DNA from: a virus
DNA: 37,518 bases
Direction: 5' to 3' (one strand)
Virus record (IMG/VR): IMGVR_UViG_3300048023_000340
Span: 1-37,518 of that record
The stretch's first letter is position 1. Every line of letters starts with the position of its first letter. Shown in pieces: positions 9,882 through 17,034 of this stretch. Made by a program: the position numbers and the translations under genes. The notes beneath the pieces are model-generated. The model was not told the DNA's origin. It worked only from the letters and a program-made list of their open reading frames with translations, and ran no database searches.

Positions 9882-11629
9882 TGTCAGTTGAATTAGGTAA
9901 TAGAGAAGTTCAAATGATAACTGATGCTATAAAATCAGTTGTTAATGATGCTATAAAATTTGGTAATCCCGAAAATTTTAAAATGCCTGATGGCTCTTAT
10001 ATGAAAAACGCAGAGGACTGGCGTACAGGTATTATTTCTAGTCTTATACAAGGAACTCCAGGAGATACTTACGCATCACATACAGGAGTATTGTATAATT
10101 ACACTAACAAAATAGATAGCAATATAAAAAATGTAAGACTTGAAACTCTTATTAATTACGCATTTGATACCTTTTTAGCATTTGAAGAAACAGAAATGTT
10201 AGATAAATTAGCATCACCGGATTTTTTGTGGACTGGATTTCAGGAAACGAGTGAGGCTATTTACGATATTGCAATGGAGTTGACTAATGATTTTGATTTA
10301 GAGATACCTTCAGTTAGTGCTGATAACTGGGATATAAAAACATTATTAATAGAAACAAGTGAAGCACTTTTGGATAGCGACATAAAAGAAGGGGATTTAA
10401 CAAGCAGTCTTGAATTACGAATAAGAGTTTTAGATGACATACGAATTAACGAGTTATACCAAATGTATGGTACATTCCCATCTACTGAAGGTGTAAGACC
10501 ATTTATAGTACAGCTTACGGAGTTGTATGACCAAGTAGATAATTTAGATGATGATGGTATTTTAGAAATTATAGATGCGTTAGAAAATTTATATATTGAA
10601 AATGACCCAGGATTTACTTTAAAAGAAATTAATCCAGGTGGTAAAGGCAGACCATCTATTCAACAAATAGTAAAAAATCAAATACAACATTATTTTCAAG
10701 AGATGACAGATTTACAAGAAAGATATATAAAATTTAAGAACACACCATCAACAGTTTTTCAATCAGTACACGATGAAAATGTTGAAAGAATGTTTTATAA
10801 TATGGGACAAATAGTGGACCCAATGAGAGATGCATTTGGTGATATGCTATTTAGCACTAAAGAACCCGCACAGTTTACTAGCAGCTTTTCAGTTTTTCAG
10901 GGGACAGATGCAGAATTACCATATCAAATTGGTAAAACATATATGAATAGGTTCCAGGAAATAGCAGGTAAAAAAGCATACGATATAACTACTGACCCAA
11001 ACTATGCTAAAGATTTCAGTGTATCTAAAAACTTAACTGCTGGTGAATTTTTAGCTGATTATGTAAGTATGAATATATACGGAAATCGTATTGATGATGA
11101 TATGCGAGAAAAATTAAGTCGTATAAGTATTAATGATGCAAACGCAGATGTACCATACGACCCACGATATATAACTCCCGAACAATTAGTACAAGATGTA
11201 GATAAAGCCATATCTAATTCAGATGGTGTAGAAAATCTAAACAAAGCTAAAAAGATTATGGATAAAAACCCTGGTGTATTTAAAAAAGTATTTAGTGTGT
11301 TAGAAAAACTAGACATCGGGGACCAAGTAATTACTAAAGCAGTGCTACCTGCATTAGGAAGAATAGGTGTAGCTGGTGCAACTGGACCACTTGCTTTAGC
11401 TTATGCAGGATATGAAACCGCATTACTACTAGGAGATATAGCAAATTCTATTTATCAAGCACAAACAACTGATGAAGGTTTTTGGGATAACTTTGGTGAA
11501 GTAAGTGATAAGTATTCTATTGCATACAAAATAAGCAAACCAGTGTATGATATAATACTAGGAAACCTATCTACAGTATTAGAACAGGAGGATGAGGAAT
11601 TTATTCCACAATACATCTATGACAGTTGA
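9881..11629 (+). CDS. Hypothetical virion-associated protein, 582 aa
   Basis: No family recognised. The ATG overlaps the preceding TAA. The protein is acidic and mostly helical. Near the C-terminus (about residues 480-525) it has a Gly/Ala-rich hydrophobic stretch (LGRIGVAGATGPLALAYAGY) that could insert in or cross a membrane, a feature also found in ejected internal head proteins. The last 11 codons overlap the next gene. Role inferred from position between portal and scaffold. Confidence 0.8.
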   Translation: MSVELGNREVQMITDAIKSVVNDAIKFGNPENFKMPDGSYMKNAEDWRTGIISSLIQGTPGDTYASHTGVLYNYTNKIDSNIKNVRLETLINYAFDTFLAFEETEMLDKLASPDFLWTGFQETSEAIYDIAMELTNDFDLEIPSVSADNWDIKTLLIETSEALLDSDIKEGDLTSSLELRIRVLDDIRINELYQMYGTFPSTEGVRPFIVQLTELYDQVDNLDDDGILEIIDALENLYIENDPGFTLKEINPGGKGRPSIQQIVKNQIQHYFQEMTDLQERYIKFKNTPSTVFQSVHDENVERMFYNMGQIVDPMRDAFGDMLFSTKEPAQFTSSFSVFQGTDAELPYQIGKTYMNRFQEIAGKKAYDITTDPNYAKDFSVSKNLTAGEFLADYVSMNIYGNRIDDDMREKLSRISINDANADVPYDPRYITPEQLVQDVDKAISNSDGVENLNKAKKIMDKNPGVFKKVFSVLEKLDIGDQVITKAVLPALGRIGVAGATGPLALAYAGYETALLLGDIANSIYQAQTTDEGFWDNFGEVSDKYSIAYKISKPVYDIILGNLSTVLEQEDEEFIPQYIYDS

Positions 11630-12818
11630 AGAAGAAGAAAAGCAAGGATTATTAACTAACCAGTTTGTATTCCAACCGGAAGAAATTATAGAAATAGATG
11701 GTGTAGTGTATGCAGTTTATTTTGATACAGGTGAAGAACTAGGTGACTTCCCTATCCTAGCTAAAGTTGACAATGCTAATTTTGTGACAGTAGGTGTAGA
11801 GCCAATATCACTAGATATGGAAAGTTTTGCACTGCGATATGGTTATGTATTTAGAGGACACGAAGATTTATTAGTTAGTGAAATACTAACAGGTGAAGAT
11901 GAAAAGGACTACAAAGGTGTATTTGATGTAGTAGAGGCACAGTTTGAAGCTAAAGCCAAGGATGAAGGAATGAGTTGGTTGTTAGATACAGATGTTCAAG
12001 CTGCATTTTTAGCTGCTTCTCTAACTGGTACACCAATATCTACTGATGATTTAGAAGGTACACAATGGTATGAAAACTCTACAGAAGGTGAAAGAAACTT
12101 TATGTTGCAGTATTATTCAGACCCGGACAAGGTTGCTAAAGACATAGGAACTAATATGGCCAACATTAAAGAAGGAATTGTAGCTAGAAATATGACTGGA
12201 CCAGTAAATGAACTAGCAAAAACAATAGCTATGATGGTGACAACAGGCCAAATACTACCGGATGAAGTAGATACATATTTAGATTACATTGATGACAGTG
12301 CATATTTAGATTTACTAGGTGGTAAAGAACTACTACCCGAAGGCTTACAAGATTTTGTAGGGAAGTTTACTGGTGTCAATACAGGACAATCAACTGCTAA
12401 AGGTTTCATTGTAGATACATTGGGTATGGGTGCATACGAAGCTATGGTTAGTAACAATTCATTTTATAAGATAGCCGCAAGAGTTAGAGCGGGAGATATA
12501 GAAGGTGTAAAGAATGAACTACAAATGCAACACGATGTACTTTATCCAATGTTTAAAGGTTCTAACTACGCTACTTGGAATGGATACTACTCAAATAGAG
12601 CATCTAAACTTATCAATGGAACTACGGGTGGACAGCTAGTTAAGTTAACACAAAGTCAACAAGACACTATAGATGATTTAATTGTTAAAGCTAATGGAGA
12701 TTATATGAAGTTTGATGAAGAAGTAAGAACAAGTTTTATTGACAGCCCAGGAGTTAAAAATAAATTCTTAGATGATTTAGCATCAAGAGTACCTCAAGCA
12801 TTTAGTGGAGTATTTTAA
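11592..12818 (+). CDS. Hypothetical virion-associated protein, about 400 aa
   Basis: No family recognised. The start is uncertain: ATG 11592 gives 408 residues, but its AGGAGG lies directly against the codon. ATG 11619 gives 399 residues and the 11-base overlap usual here, but has no clear ribosome site. The protein is acidic, with an N-terminal beta-rich stretch (VVYAVYFDTGEELGDFPILAKV) followed by a helical domain. It ends in TAATG shared with the next gene. Possibly an internal head protein, by context. Confidence 0.75.
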   Translation: MRNLFHNTSMTVEEEEKQGLLTNQFVFQPEEIIEIDGVVYAVYFDTGEELGDFPILAKVDNANFVTVGVEPISLDMESFALRYGYVFRGHEDLLVSEILTGEDEKDYKGVFDVVEAQFEAKAKDEGMSWLLDTDVQAAFLAASLTGTPISTDDLEGTQWYENSTEGERNFMLQYYSDPDKVAKDIGTNMANIKEGIVARNMTGPVNELAKTIAMMVTTGQILPDEVDTYLDYIDDSAYLDLLGGKELLPEGLQDFVGKFTGVNTGQSTAKGFIVDTLGMGAYEAMVSNNSFYKIAARVRAGDIEGVKNELQMQHDVLYPMFKGSNYATWNGYYSNRASKLINGTTGGQLVKLTQSQQDTIDDLIVKANGDYMKFDEEVRTSFIDSPGVKNKFLDDLASRVPQAFSGVF

Positions 12819-13951
12819 TGCCTTTATATAAAGACCCAAGAACAGGAAAAACAAAAGAATTTGATACTGCCTCTGAAGCTGCTGGTGAAGGATATTTTGA
12901 GGAAGTAAAATTAGAGGACCAAGTTGACCCGGCTGTTATTGATGCAGTTAACAATGCTGGTGTTCCTGGATTAGAAGATGGTGAAGAAATAATTATTAAT
13001 CCTGGACCATCACAAGCAGAAGAAGAGTTAGCAAATGCTGAAGAAAAAGCATTAGAAATAATAAACTCATTTTTAAGTGCGTGGGAAGGTTCAAATATTT
13101 ACACTGGTAGTGATACTACACCGGAGTTTGAAGAAGAAACAGAAACATACACACCTACAAAAGATGATGCAGCTGCATTATATCCATACTTCCCTTCTAA
13201 TATTCTTGATGGATTAATAGCTAAGTGGACAGAAACAGGAAGTATTGATATTGCACTTGCAACAGTAAGAGGTAGTGATGAGTATGCTAAAGCATTCCCT
13301 GGTATAAGAAGAGAAGATGGAACTCTTCGTATGACAGAGATACAATACCTAGAATTAAAAGATGGTATGAAAGATGCATTAAGAACATACAACTTAAATC
13401 CCGATATATTTGCAGATGAAATAACATCAGCAATAAGCGGTGATGTGGATATACAAGAATTTAAAGCAAGACTAGAGTTTGGTTATGAACAGTTAGTAAA
13501 CAACAAAGAACAAGTACTAGAAATATTTAACGAACAATATGGTTATGCAATAGATGAAACTTCTTTATTTGCTATGTTTATTAGCCCAACAATATCTACA
13601 GCAGTTTTAGAAAATCAAATACTTACATCTCAAATACTTGCAGAAGCAGAAATAGCTACAGTATCAGTAGGACTTACAACAGCAGAAAAATTTGTAGAAG
13701 CTGATGTATCACAGAGAGATGCAGCTAAAGTATTTGCTAGAACAGATGAGTTGTCGGGCCTTACAGGTGCAGCCGCAGGTAGAGGTACTACCATTACTGA
13801 AGAACAAATTGCACTAGGAGTAGCTGGATTATCACCACAAGAATTAGGATTAGTTAAACGAGTAGCAGCACAAGAAGCAAGCGAAAGTGCTATACAGACA
13901 GGTGCATCAACAACCCAAGATGGGAAAGTTGTTGGATTAGTTGCTGAATAA
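12818..13951 (+). CDS. Hypothetical virion-associated protein, 377 aa
   Basis: No family recognised. It is the last gene of the block before the scaffold promoter. The N-terminus (MPLYKDPRTGKTKEFDT) looks like a short adaptor motif. Residues about 30-110 are acidic and low-complexity, and the rest is helical and Ala/Glu-rich. No membrane segment or signal peptide is seen. The gene ends only five bases before the palindrome-bearing promoter of the capsid operon. Confidence 0.8.
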   Translation: MPLYKDPRTGKTKEFDTASEAAGEGYFEEVKLEDQVDPAVIDAVNNAGVPGLEDGEEIIINPGPSQAEEELANAEEKALEIINSFLSAWEGSNIYTGSDTTPEFEEETETYTPTKDDAAALYPYFPSNILDGLIAKWTETGSIDIALATVRGSDEYAKAFPGIRREDGTLRMTEIQYLELKDGMKDALRTYNLNPDIFADEITSAISGDVDIQEFKARLEFGYEQLVNNKEQVLEIFNEQYGYAIDETSLFAMFISPTISTAVLENQILTSQILAEAEIATVSVGLTTAEKFVEADVSQRDAAKVFARTDELSGLTGAAAGRGTTITEEQIALGVAGLSPQELGLVKRVAAQEASESAIQTGASTTQDGKVVGLVAE

Positions 13952-13956
13952 CTACC

Positions 13957-13980
13957 TGTTTAAACAACTTGTGTTATAAT
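13957..13980 (+). promoter_or_regulatory. Extended -10 promoter with palindrome, scaffold/capsid operon
   Basis: TGTTATAAT (13972-13980) is an exact extended -10 box. The -35 position is occupied by TGTTTAAACA (13957-13966), with 8 bases between it and the TATAAT. The same palindrome-to-(-10) distance is seen at three leftward intergenic regions. Transcription would begin near 13987, giving a leader of about 150 bases. No canonical TTGACA is present, so activation by a palindrome-binding factor is possible (inference). Confidence 0.7.
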
Positions 13981-13988
13981 TAATACGA

Positions 13989-14125
13989 CACCCTACTAAG
14001 GTCGGGTGGTTAAAATAGACCTAGAACGAAAACTGTCTTGATGCCTACATACAAGACACGATAAAAAAATAATATGTAGTAGTTCAGCCGATGACATAAA
14101 TGCGGCTCGTAAAAATATTATTTAT
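13989..14125 (+). promoter_or_regulatory. Leader RNA with three possible tandem pseudoknots
   Basis: Three successive hairpins each have loop bases complementary to a segment just downstream, drawing as H-type pseudoknots. PK1: stem 13989-13993/14004-14008 (CACCC/GGGTG), loop AGGUC 13999-14003 with GACCU 14018-14022. PK2: stem 14034-14040/14052-14058 (TGTCTTG/CAAGACA), loop CTACATA 14045-14051 with TATGTAG 14073-14079. PK3: stem 14086-14090/14103-14107 (AGCCG/CGGCT), loop ATAAAT 14096-14101 with ATTTAT 14120-14125, touching the ribosome site. The long linking loops are A-rich. This was read by eye and not computed; PK3 is all A-U and the weakest. Confidence 0.6.
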
Positions 14126-14139
14126 AGGAGAGGACAGCA

Positions 14140-14589
14140 ATGTCACAAAACGAAGAAGCAAGCGTAGAAACCAATACTGGTGAAGATAAAAACTGGAAGG
14201 CAATTCGTGAGGAAAATAAAACCCTTAAAGAAGAACTGATAAAGTATCAAGGCCAGGAACGAGATGAGTTGTTTAAACAAGTAGGTTTAGATAGGTCAAA
14301 AGGAATTGGTAAAGCAGCCGACCAAATGTACGAAGGCGATACTACAGCAGATGCATTAAAAGCATTTATAGCTGAAGAATTTGGCGAAGAAGTATTTGGG
14401 CAACAAGACAGTTTTCGTGAAACAGTCAACGCAGGGCAGGAAAGATTAGACAGCCTTGCAGCACAAGCACAAGCAGTGTCGGGTTCCCCAGGAATACGGG
14501 ACCAAATAGCCGCAGCACAAGAAACTGGTAGGGTGCGAGATAGTATTGCTTCTAAAATGAAAGCTCTTAACGAGCTGGATAAAAAATAG
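14140..14589 (+). CDS. Putative capsid scaffolding protein, 149 aa
   Basis: A small, highly charged, Gln/Glu/Lys-rich, coiled-coil-forming protein encoded immediately before the major capsid gene, the usual position and composition for a scaffold that guides procapsid assembly. The N-terminal about 60 residues are strongly charged (KTLKEELIKYQGQERDELF); the C-terminus is helical and basic (KMKALNELDKK), as in scaffold segments that bind capsid protein. The ribosome site AGGAGAGGA precedes the ATG. The gene carries an in-frame palindrome copy (L-F-K-Q). It is likely expressed from the promoter at 13972-13980 through the folded leader. Assigned by position and composition, not homology. Confidence 0.65.
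   Translation: MSQNEEASVETNTGEDKNWKAIREENKTLKEELIKYQGQERDELFKQVGLDRSKGIGKAADQMYEGDTTADALKAFIAEEFGEEVFGQQDSFRETVNAGQERLDSLAAQAQAVSGSPGIRDQIAAAQETGRVRDSIASKMKALNELDKK
14269..14281. repeat. Dispersed palindrome copy 3 (inside scaffold gene)
   Basis: TTGTTTAAACAAG in the scaffold gene, read in frame as L-F-K-Q; about 310 bases downstream of the copy in the operon promoter. Confidence 0.8.
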
Positions 14590-14627
14590 TTTAGGAGAAT
14601 AAGCCTCCTAAGCAAGAAATTTAGGAG
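14590..14627 (+). promoter_or_regulatory. Duplicated ribosome site flanking an anti-ribosome-site sequence
   Basis: TTTAGGAG occurs twice (14590-14597 and 14620-14627). Between the copies lies CTCCTAA (14605-14611). It can pair with the first copy, forming a hairpin that leaves the true capsid ribosome site free. Alternatively it can pair with the second copy, which sequesters that site 6 bases before the capsid ATG. The two pairings are mutually exclusive. The sequence is clear; the switch function is inference. Confidence 0.6.
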
Positions 14628-14633
14628 ATTAAA

Positions 14634-15644
14634 ATGGCCGCAATAGGCTCACCCGACCCGATTTCAGTAAGCGAAATCAACAACTTTACGGGTGAATTAT
14701 TCAAAGTTGGTGCAAGAAGAACACCTTTACTATCAATGGTTGGTGGTTTAAATGGTGGTAAACTTCTTAACTCTCCTGTTTTCCAAACCCAAAAAGTAGA
14801 TACACCAGCAGTATCCAGCTACACAGCTGTTGCTGAAGGTGGAACACCTGCTTATTTTGGTAGAAGCAGAAGTTCATCTATTGACTGTGTGCAAATATGG
14901 AACCAAGGTATTAAACTTACCTATTCCGCATTAGCATCTACAGGATATTTGAACTCACAAGCTATGGAAAGCGGGACTGCCGCATTTGAAGGTTCAAACC
15001 CAATTAACGATGAGATGGCTTTTCAATTAGAAGAGTTACTCTCCAAGATAGCAAGAGAAGTTGAATATGAATTTTTCAATGCTACCTTCAATGATGGAAC
15101 AGATGGAAACCCAAGAGAGATGCGAGGCATCGCTGAATGGGTAGCTTCCGGAAATGGTTCATCAGCATTCGCACACGATACAAACAACGATGGAACAGGT
15201 ACAGCCCAAGGGCTTGACTTTGATGCAATGGCTGAAACATTAAAATTAATGTATGATGCCGGTGCACCATTACAAAATGTTGTGCTTTTTGCAAGACCAG
15301 GTTCAGTCTTAGACTTAAACCAAAACCTTGTTAAAAGTGGTTCTAATCAAATGGCTATCTTACCAAGAGATAGAAATGTAGCTGGTATCAACATTGATAC
15401 TATCGTTACACCATTCGGAAATATTGGATTAGCAGTGAACGAGTTCGTTCCAGCTGACCAAGCATTCGTATTGGACCTTGCATATCTTGATGTATGCTTC
15501 TTAAACATCCCTGGTAAAGGTGGTGTATTCGTAGAAGATACAGACAATGATGATGCAGCAGCAATATCAAAGCGTGTTTATATGGAAATTGGTCTTGAAA
15601 AAGGACCTGCCGAATACCACGCAGTTATCAATGGCGTAAGCTAA
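14634..15644 (+). CDS. Major capsid protein, SU10/DUF5309-type, 336 aa
   Basis: Forms the icosahedral shell. The N-terminal part resembles the DUF5309/SU10 capsid family in length and landmarks. These are an opening PISVSEINNFTGELF, then RTPLLSMVGGLNGGK, then NPINDEMAFQLEELLSKIAREVEYEFFN near residues 122-150. These proteins have an HK97-like fold. It follows a scaffold-like gene and has a strong ribosome site (TTAGGAG, 6 bases before ATG) inside the duplicated element at 14590-14627. A terminator-like hairpin follows. Family recognition is from memory of conserved segments; it is the most secure virion assignment here. Confidence 0.8.
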   Translation: MAAIGSPDPISVSEINNFTGELFKVGARRTPLLSMVGGLNGGKLLNSPVFQTQKVDTPAVSSYTAVAEGGTPAYFGRSRSSSIDCVQIWNQGIKLTYSALASTGYLNSQAMESGTAAFEGSNPINDEMAFQLEELLSKIAREVEYEFFNATFNDGTDGNPREMRGIAEWVASGNGSSAFAHDTNNDGTGTAQGLDFDAMAETLKLMYDAGAPLQNVVLFARPGSVLDLNQNLVKSGSNQMAILPRDRNVAGINIDTIVTPFGNIGLAVNEFVPADQAFVLDLAYLDVCFLNIPGKGGVFVEDTDNDDAAAISKRVYMEIGLEKGPAEYHAVINGVS

Positions 15645-15656
15645 AGATAAAAATTT

Positions 15657-15696
15657 ACAAGATTTGGGTGGAACTCCACCTCCACCCTTTTCTTGT
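15657..15696 (+). terminator. Terminator-like hairpin after capsid gene
   Basis: Stem GGGTGGA (15666-15672) pairs with TCCACCC (15681-15687) around an 8-base loop, followed by TTTTCTT. Outer bases ACAAGA (15657-15662) can pair with TCTTGT (15691-15696). The U-run is short, so termination may be partial, which would lower expression of downstream tail genes relative to capsid. Confidence 0.6.
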
Positions 15697-15704
15697 GTTA
15701 AAAT
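15696..15704 (+). promoter_or_regulatory. Possible extended -10 promoter for decoration-like gene
   Basis: TGTTAAAAT fits an extended -10 box and its context (CTTGTGTTAAAAT) resembles the box at 13972 (CTTGTGTTATAAT). It lies directly after the capsid terminator hairpin. No palindrome or clear -35 is present. A start near 15711 would give a 20-base leader carrying the TTTAGGAG ribosome site. Confidence 0.35.
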
Positions 15705-15730
15705 ATTACATAGGATTTAGGAGAAGATAA

Positions 15731-16084
15731 ATGCCGGTAGCAGGTAAAAGTTTATACAAAACAAAAGCAGTGACAATAGACATAAGCGAAAGCGCAACTG
15801 TATCTACAGCAGTAGATACTGGTGGTTTATTGTTAGCAGGAATTATTTTTCCAGCAGCAATGACAGGAACAGCTATTACATTTCAAGTAGCATCTACTAA
15901 TACAAACGGAACATTCAAAGTCTTAACTGAAACTGATGGAACAGATGTGTCTTATACAGTATCAGCAGACAAACAAGTTCGTGTTGACCCTAGTGGATGG
16001 GCTGGAGTAGGTGCAATTAAAATTGTATCCGGTTCCACAGAAGCAGCTGATAGAGTTATTAATTTAGTATTCCATTCAGCATAA
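15731..16084 (+). CDS. Putative capsid decoration/head protein, 117 aa
   Basis: A small, beta-rich, Thr/Val/Ala-rich protein following the capsid gene. It shows the pattern TIDISESATVSTAVD, then a hydrophobic GLLLAGIIFPAAMTG, then TFQVASTNTNGTF, then VDPSGWAGVGAIKIVSG. Similar proteins commonly lie beside major capsid genes and are thought to decorate the shell or form head fibres; that is recalled, not checked. The ribosome site TTTAGGAG precedes the ATG at a good distance. No membrane segment is present, and the product is probably abundant. Confidence 0.55.
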   Translation: MPVAGKSLYKTKAVTIDISESATVSTAVDTGGLLLAGIIFPAAMTGTAITFQVASTNTNGTFKVLTETDGTDVSYTVSADKQVRVDPSGWAGVGAIKIVSGSTEAADRVINLVFHSA

Positions 16085-16092
16085 GGTAAAAA

Positions 16093-17034
16093 ATGAGTAG
16101 TGATATACGAGGCCTAGTAGATAGGACTTTTAGAGAGTACTTAGAACCAATGGATAGTTTAGAAAGCTATACATATCTAACTACTGGTGTAGGTACAACT
16201 GAAACAACTATTGCTTATGATGGTAATTTACTAAGTATAGAAGAAGAAGATGCAATAGATGCTGGTGCAATAATAGAAATTGGTACCGAACTTATGTATT
16301 CTAAAGGACTTAATGCTGCTGGAAATACTCTTACAGTATCACGAGGTGCTAGAGGAACAACTGCACAATCTCACAGCACAAACGATTTAATTAAATTATC
16401 ACCAGCATTTGCAAGAATTAATGTTTTCAATGCAGTTAAAGACCAAATAGAAAATCTTTATCCTACTCTCTACGCAATAGAAGAGCAGACAATAGCAGCT
16501 GCTACAGGATATGTAGCACTTACAGGTGGTGATGATAATAGAATTGTTGCACCACTTAAAGCAGTATCACAGTACACAAATCTATCTTCCGGTAGTGAAA
16601 CATCGGTACAGTTTAGAGGTGTAGCAGTAGAACTAATTGATGTACCTACAACAGTCACAGCTAGTGGTAAAGTAGTACAGTTCTCCGGTGTAAATAATGG
16701 TGTAAATGTTCATTGCACATTCAAGAAAAAATTCGGTGAGATAACAAATGAAGATACAACATTATCTTCGGTAGGTTTAGAAACAGAATACGAACCTATA
16801 ATTATGGCCGGAGTAGCCGCACAGATACTAGCAGGTAGAGATATACCTTCTGCTACTGCTGAATATATAACAGAGAGTATGGCCCTAACTACATTCCCAG
16901 TTAATTCAGCTACTAGCATTAGAAACAGTTTGTTGCAATATCAACAAGTTCTTATAAATCAAGCTAGAAAAGATTTAAGAGCAAGGTTCCCGGAACCAGT
17001 CGCTCTTAACAGTGTGGTGTATCCAAGTGCCTAG
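16093..17034 (+). CDS. Putative head-tail adaptor protein, 313 aa
   Basis: Two parts are visible. An N-terminal region (about residues 1-115) contains a beta module with IEIGTELMYSKGLNAAGNTLTVSRGARGT, a motif common in phage adaptor and tail proteins that describes a small beta sandwich. A C-terminal helical portion ends in SIRNSLLQYQQVLINQARKDLRARFP. The order capsid, decoration, adaptor, nozzle is usual for head-tail joining genes. A weak AAGG site precedes ATG 16093. The gene overlaps the next by 8 bases if the latter starts at GTG 17027. Confidence 0.5.
   Translation: MSSDIRGLVDRTFREYLEPMDSLESYTYLTTGVGTTETTIAYDGNLLSIEEEDAIDAGAIIEIGTELMYSKGLNAAGNTLTVSRGARGTTAQSHSTNDLIKLSPAFARINVFNAVKDQIENLYPTLYAIEEQTIAAATGYVALTGGDDNRIVAPLKAVSQYTNLSSGSETSVQFRGVAVELIDVPTTVTASGKVVQFSGVNNGVNVHCTFKKKFGEITNEDTTLSSVGLETEYEPIIMAGVAAQILAGRDIPSATAEYITESMALTTFPVNSATSIRNSLLQYQQVLINQARKDLRARFPEPVALNSVVYPSA

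Noticed and set aside
13986-14139. Hammerhead or other self-cleaving ribozyme in the capsid leader
   Set aside because: GATGA and CGAAA elements occur, but not in the order or stem context of a hammerhead core.
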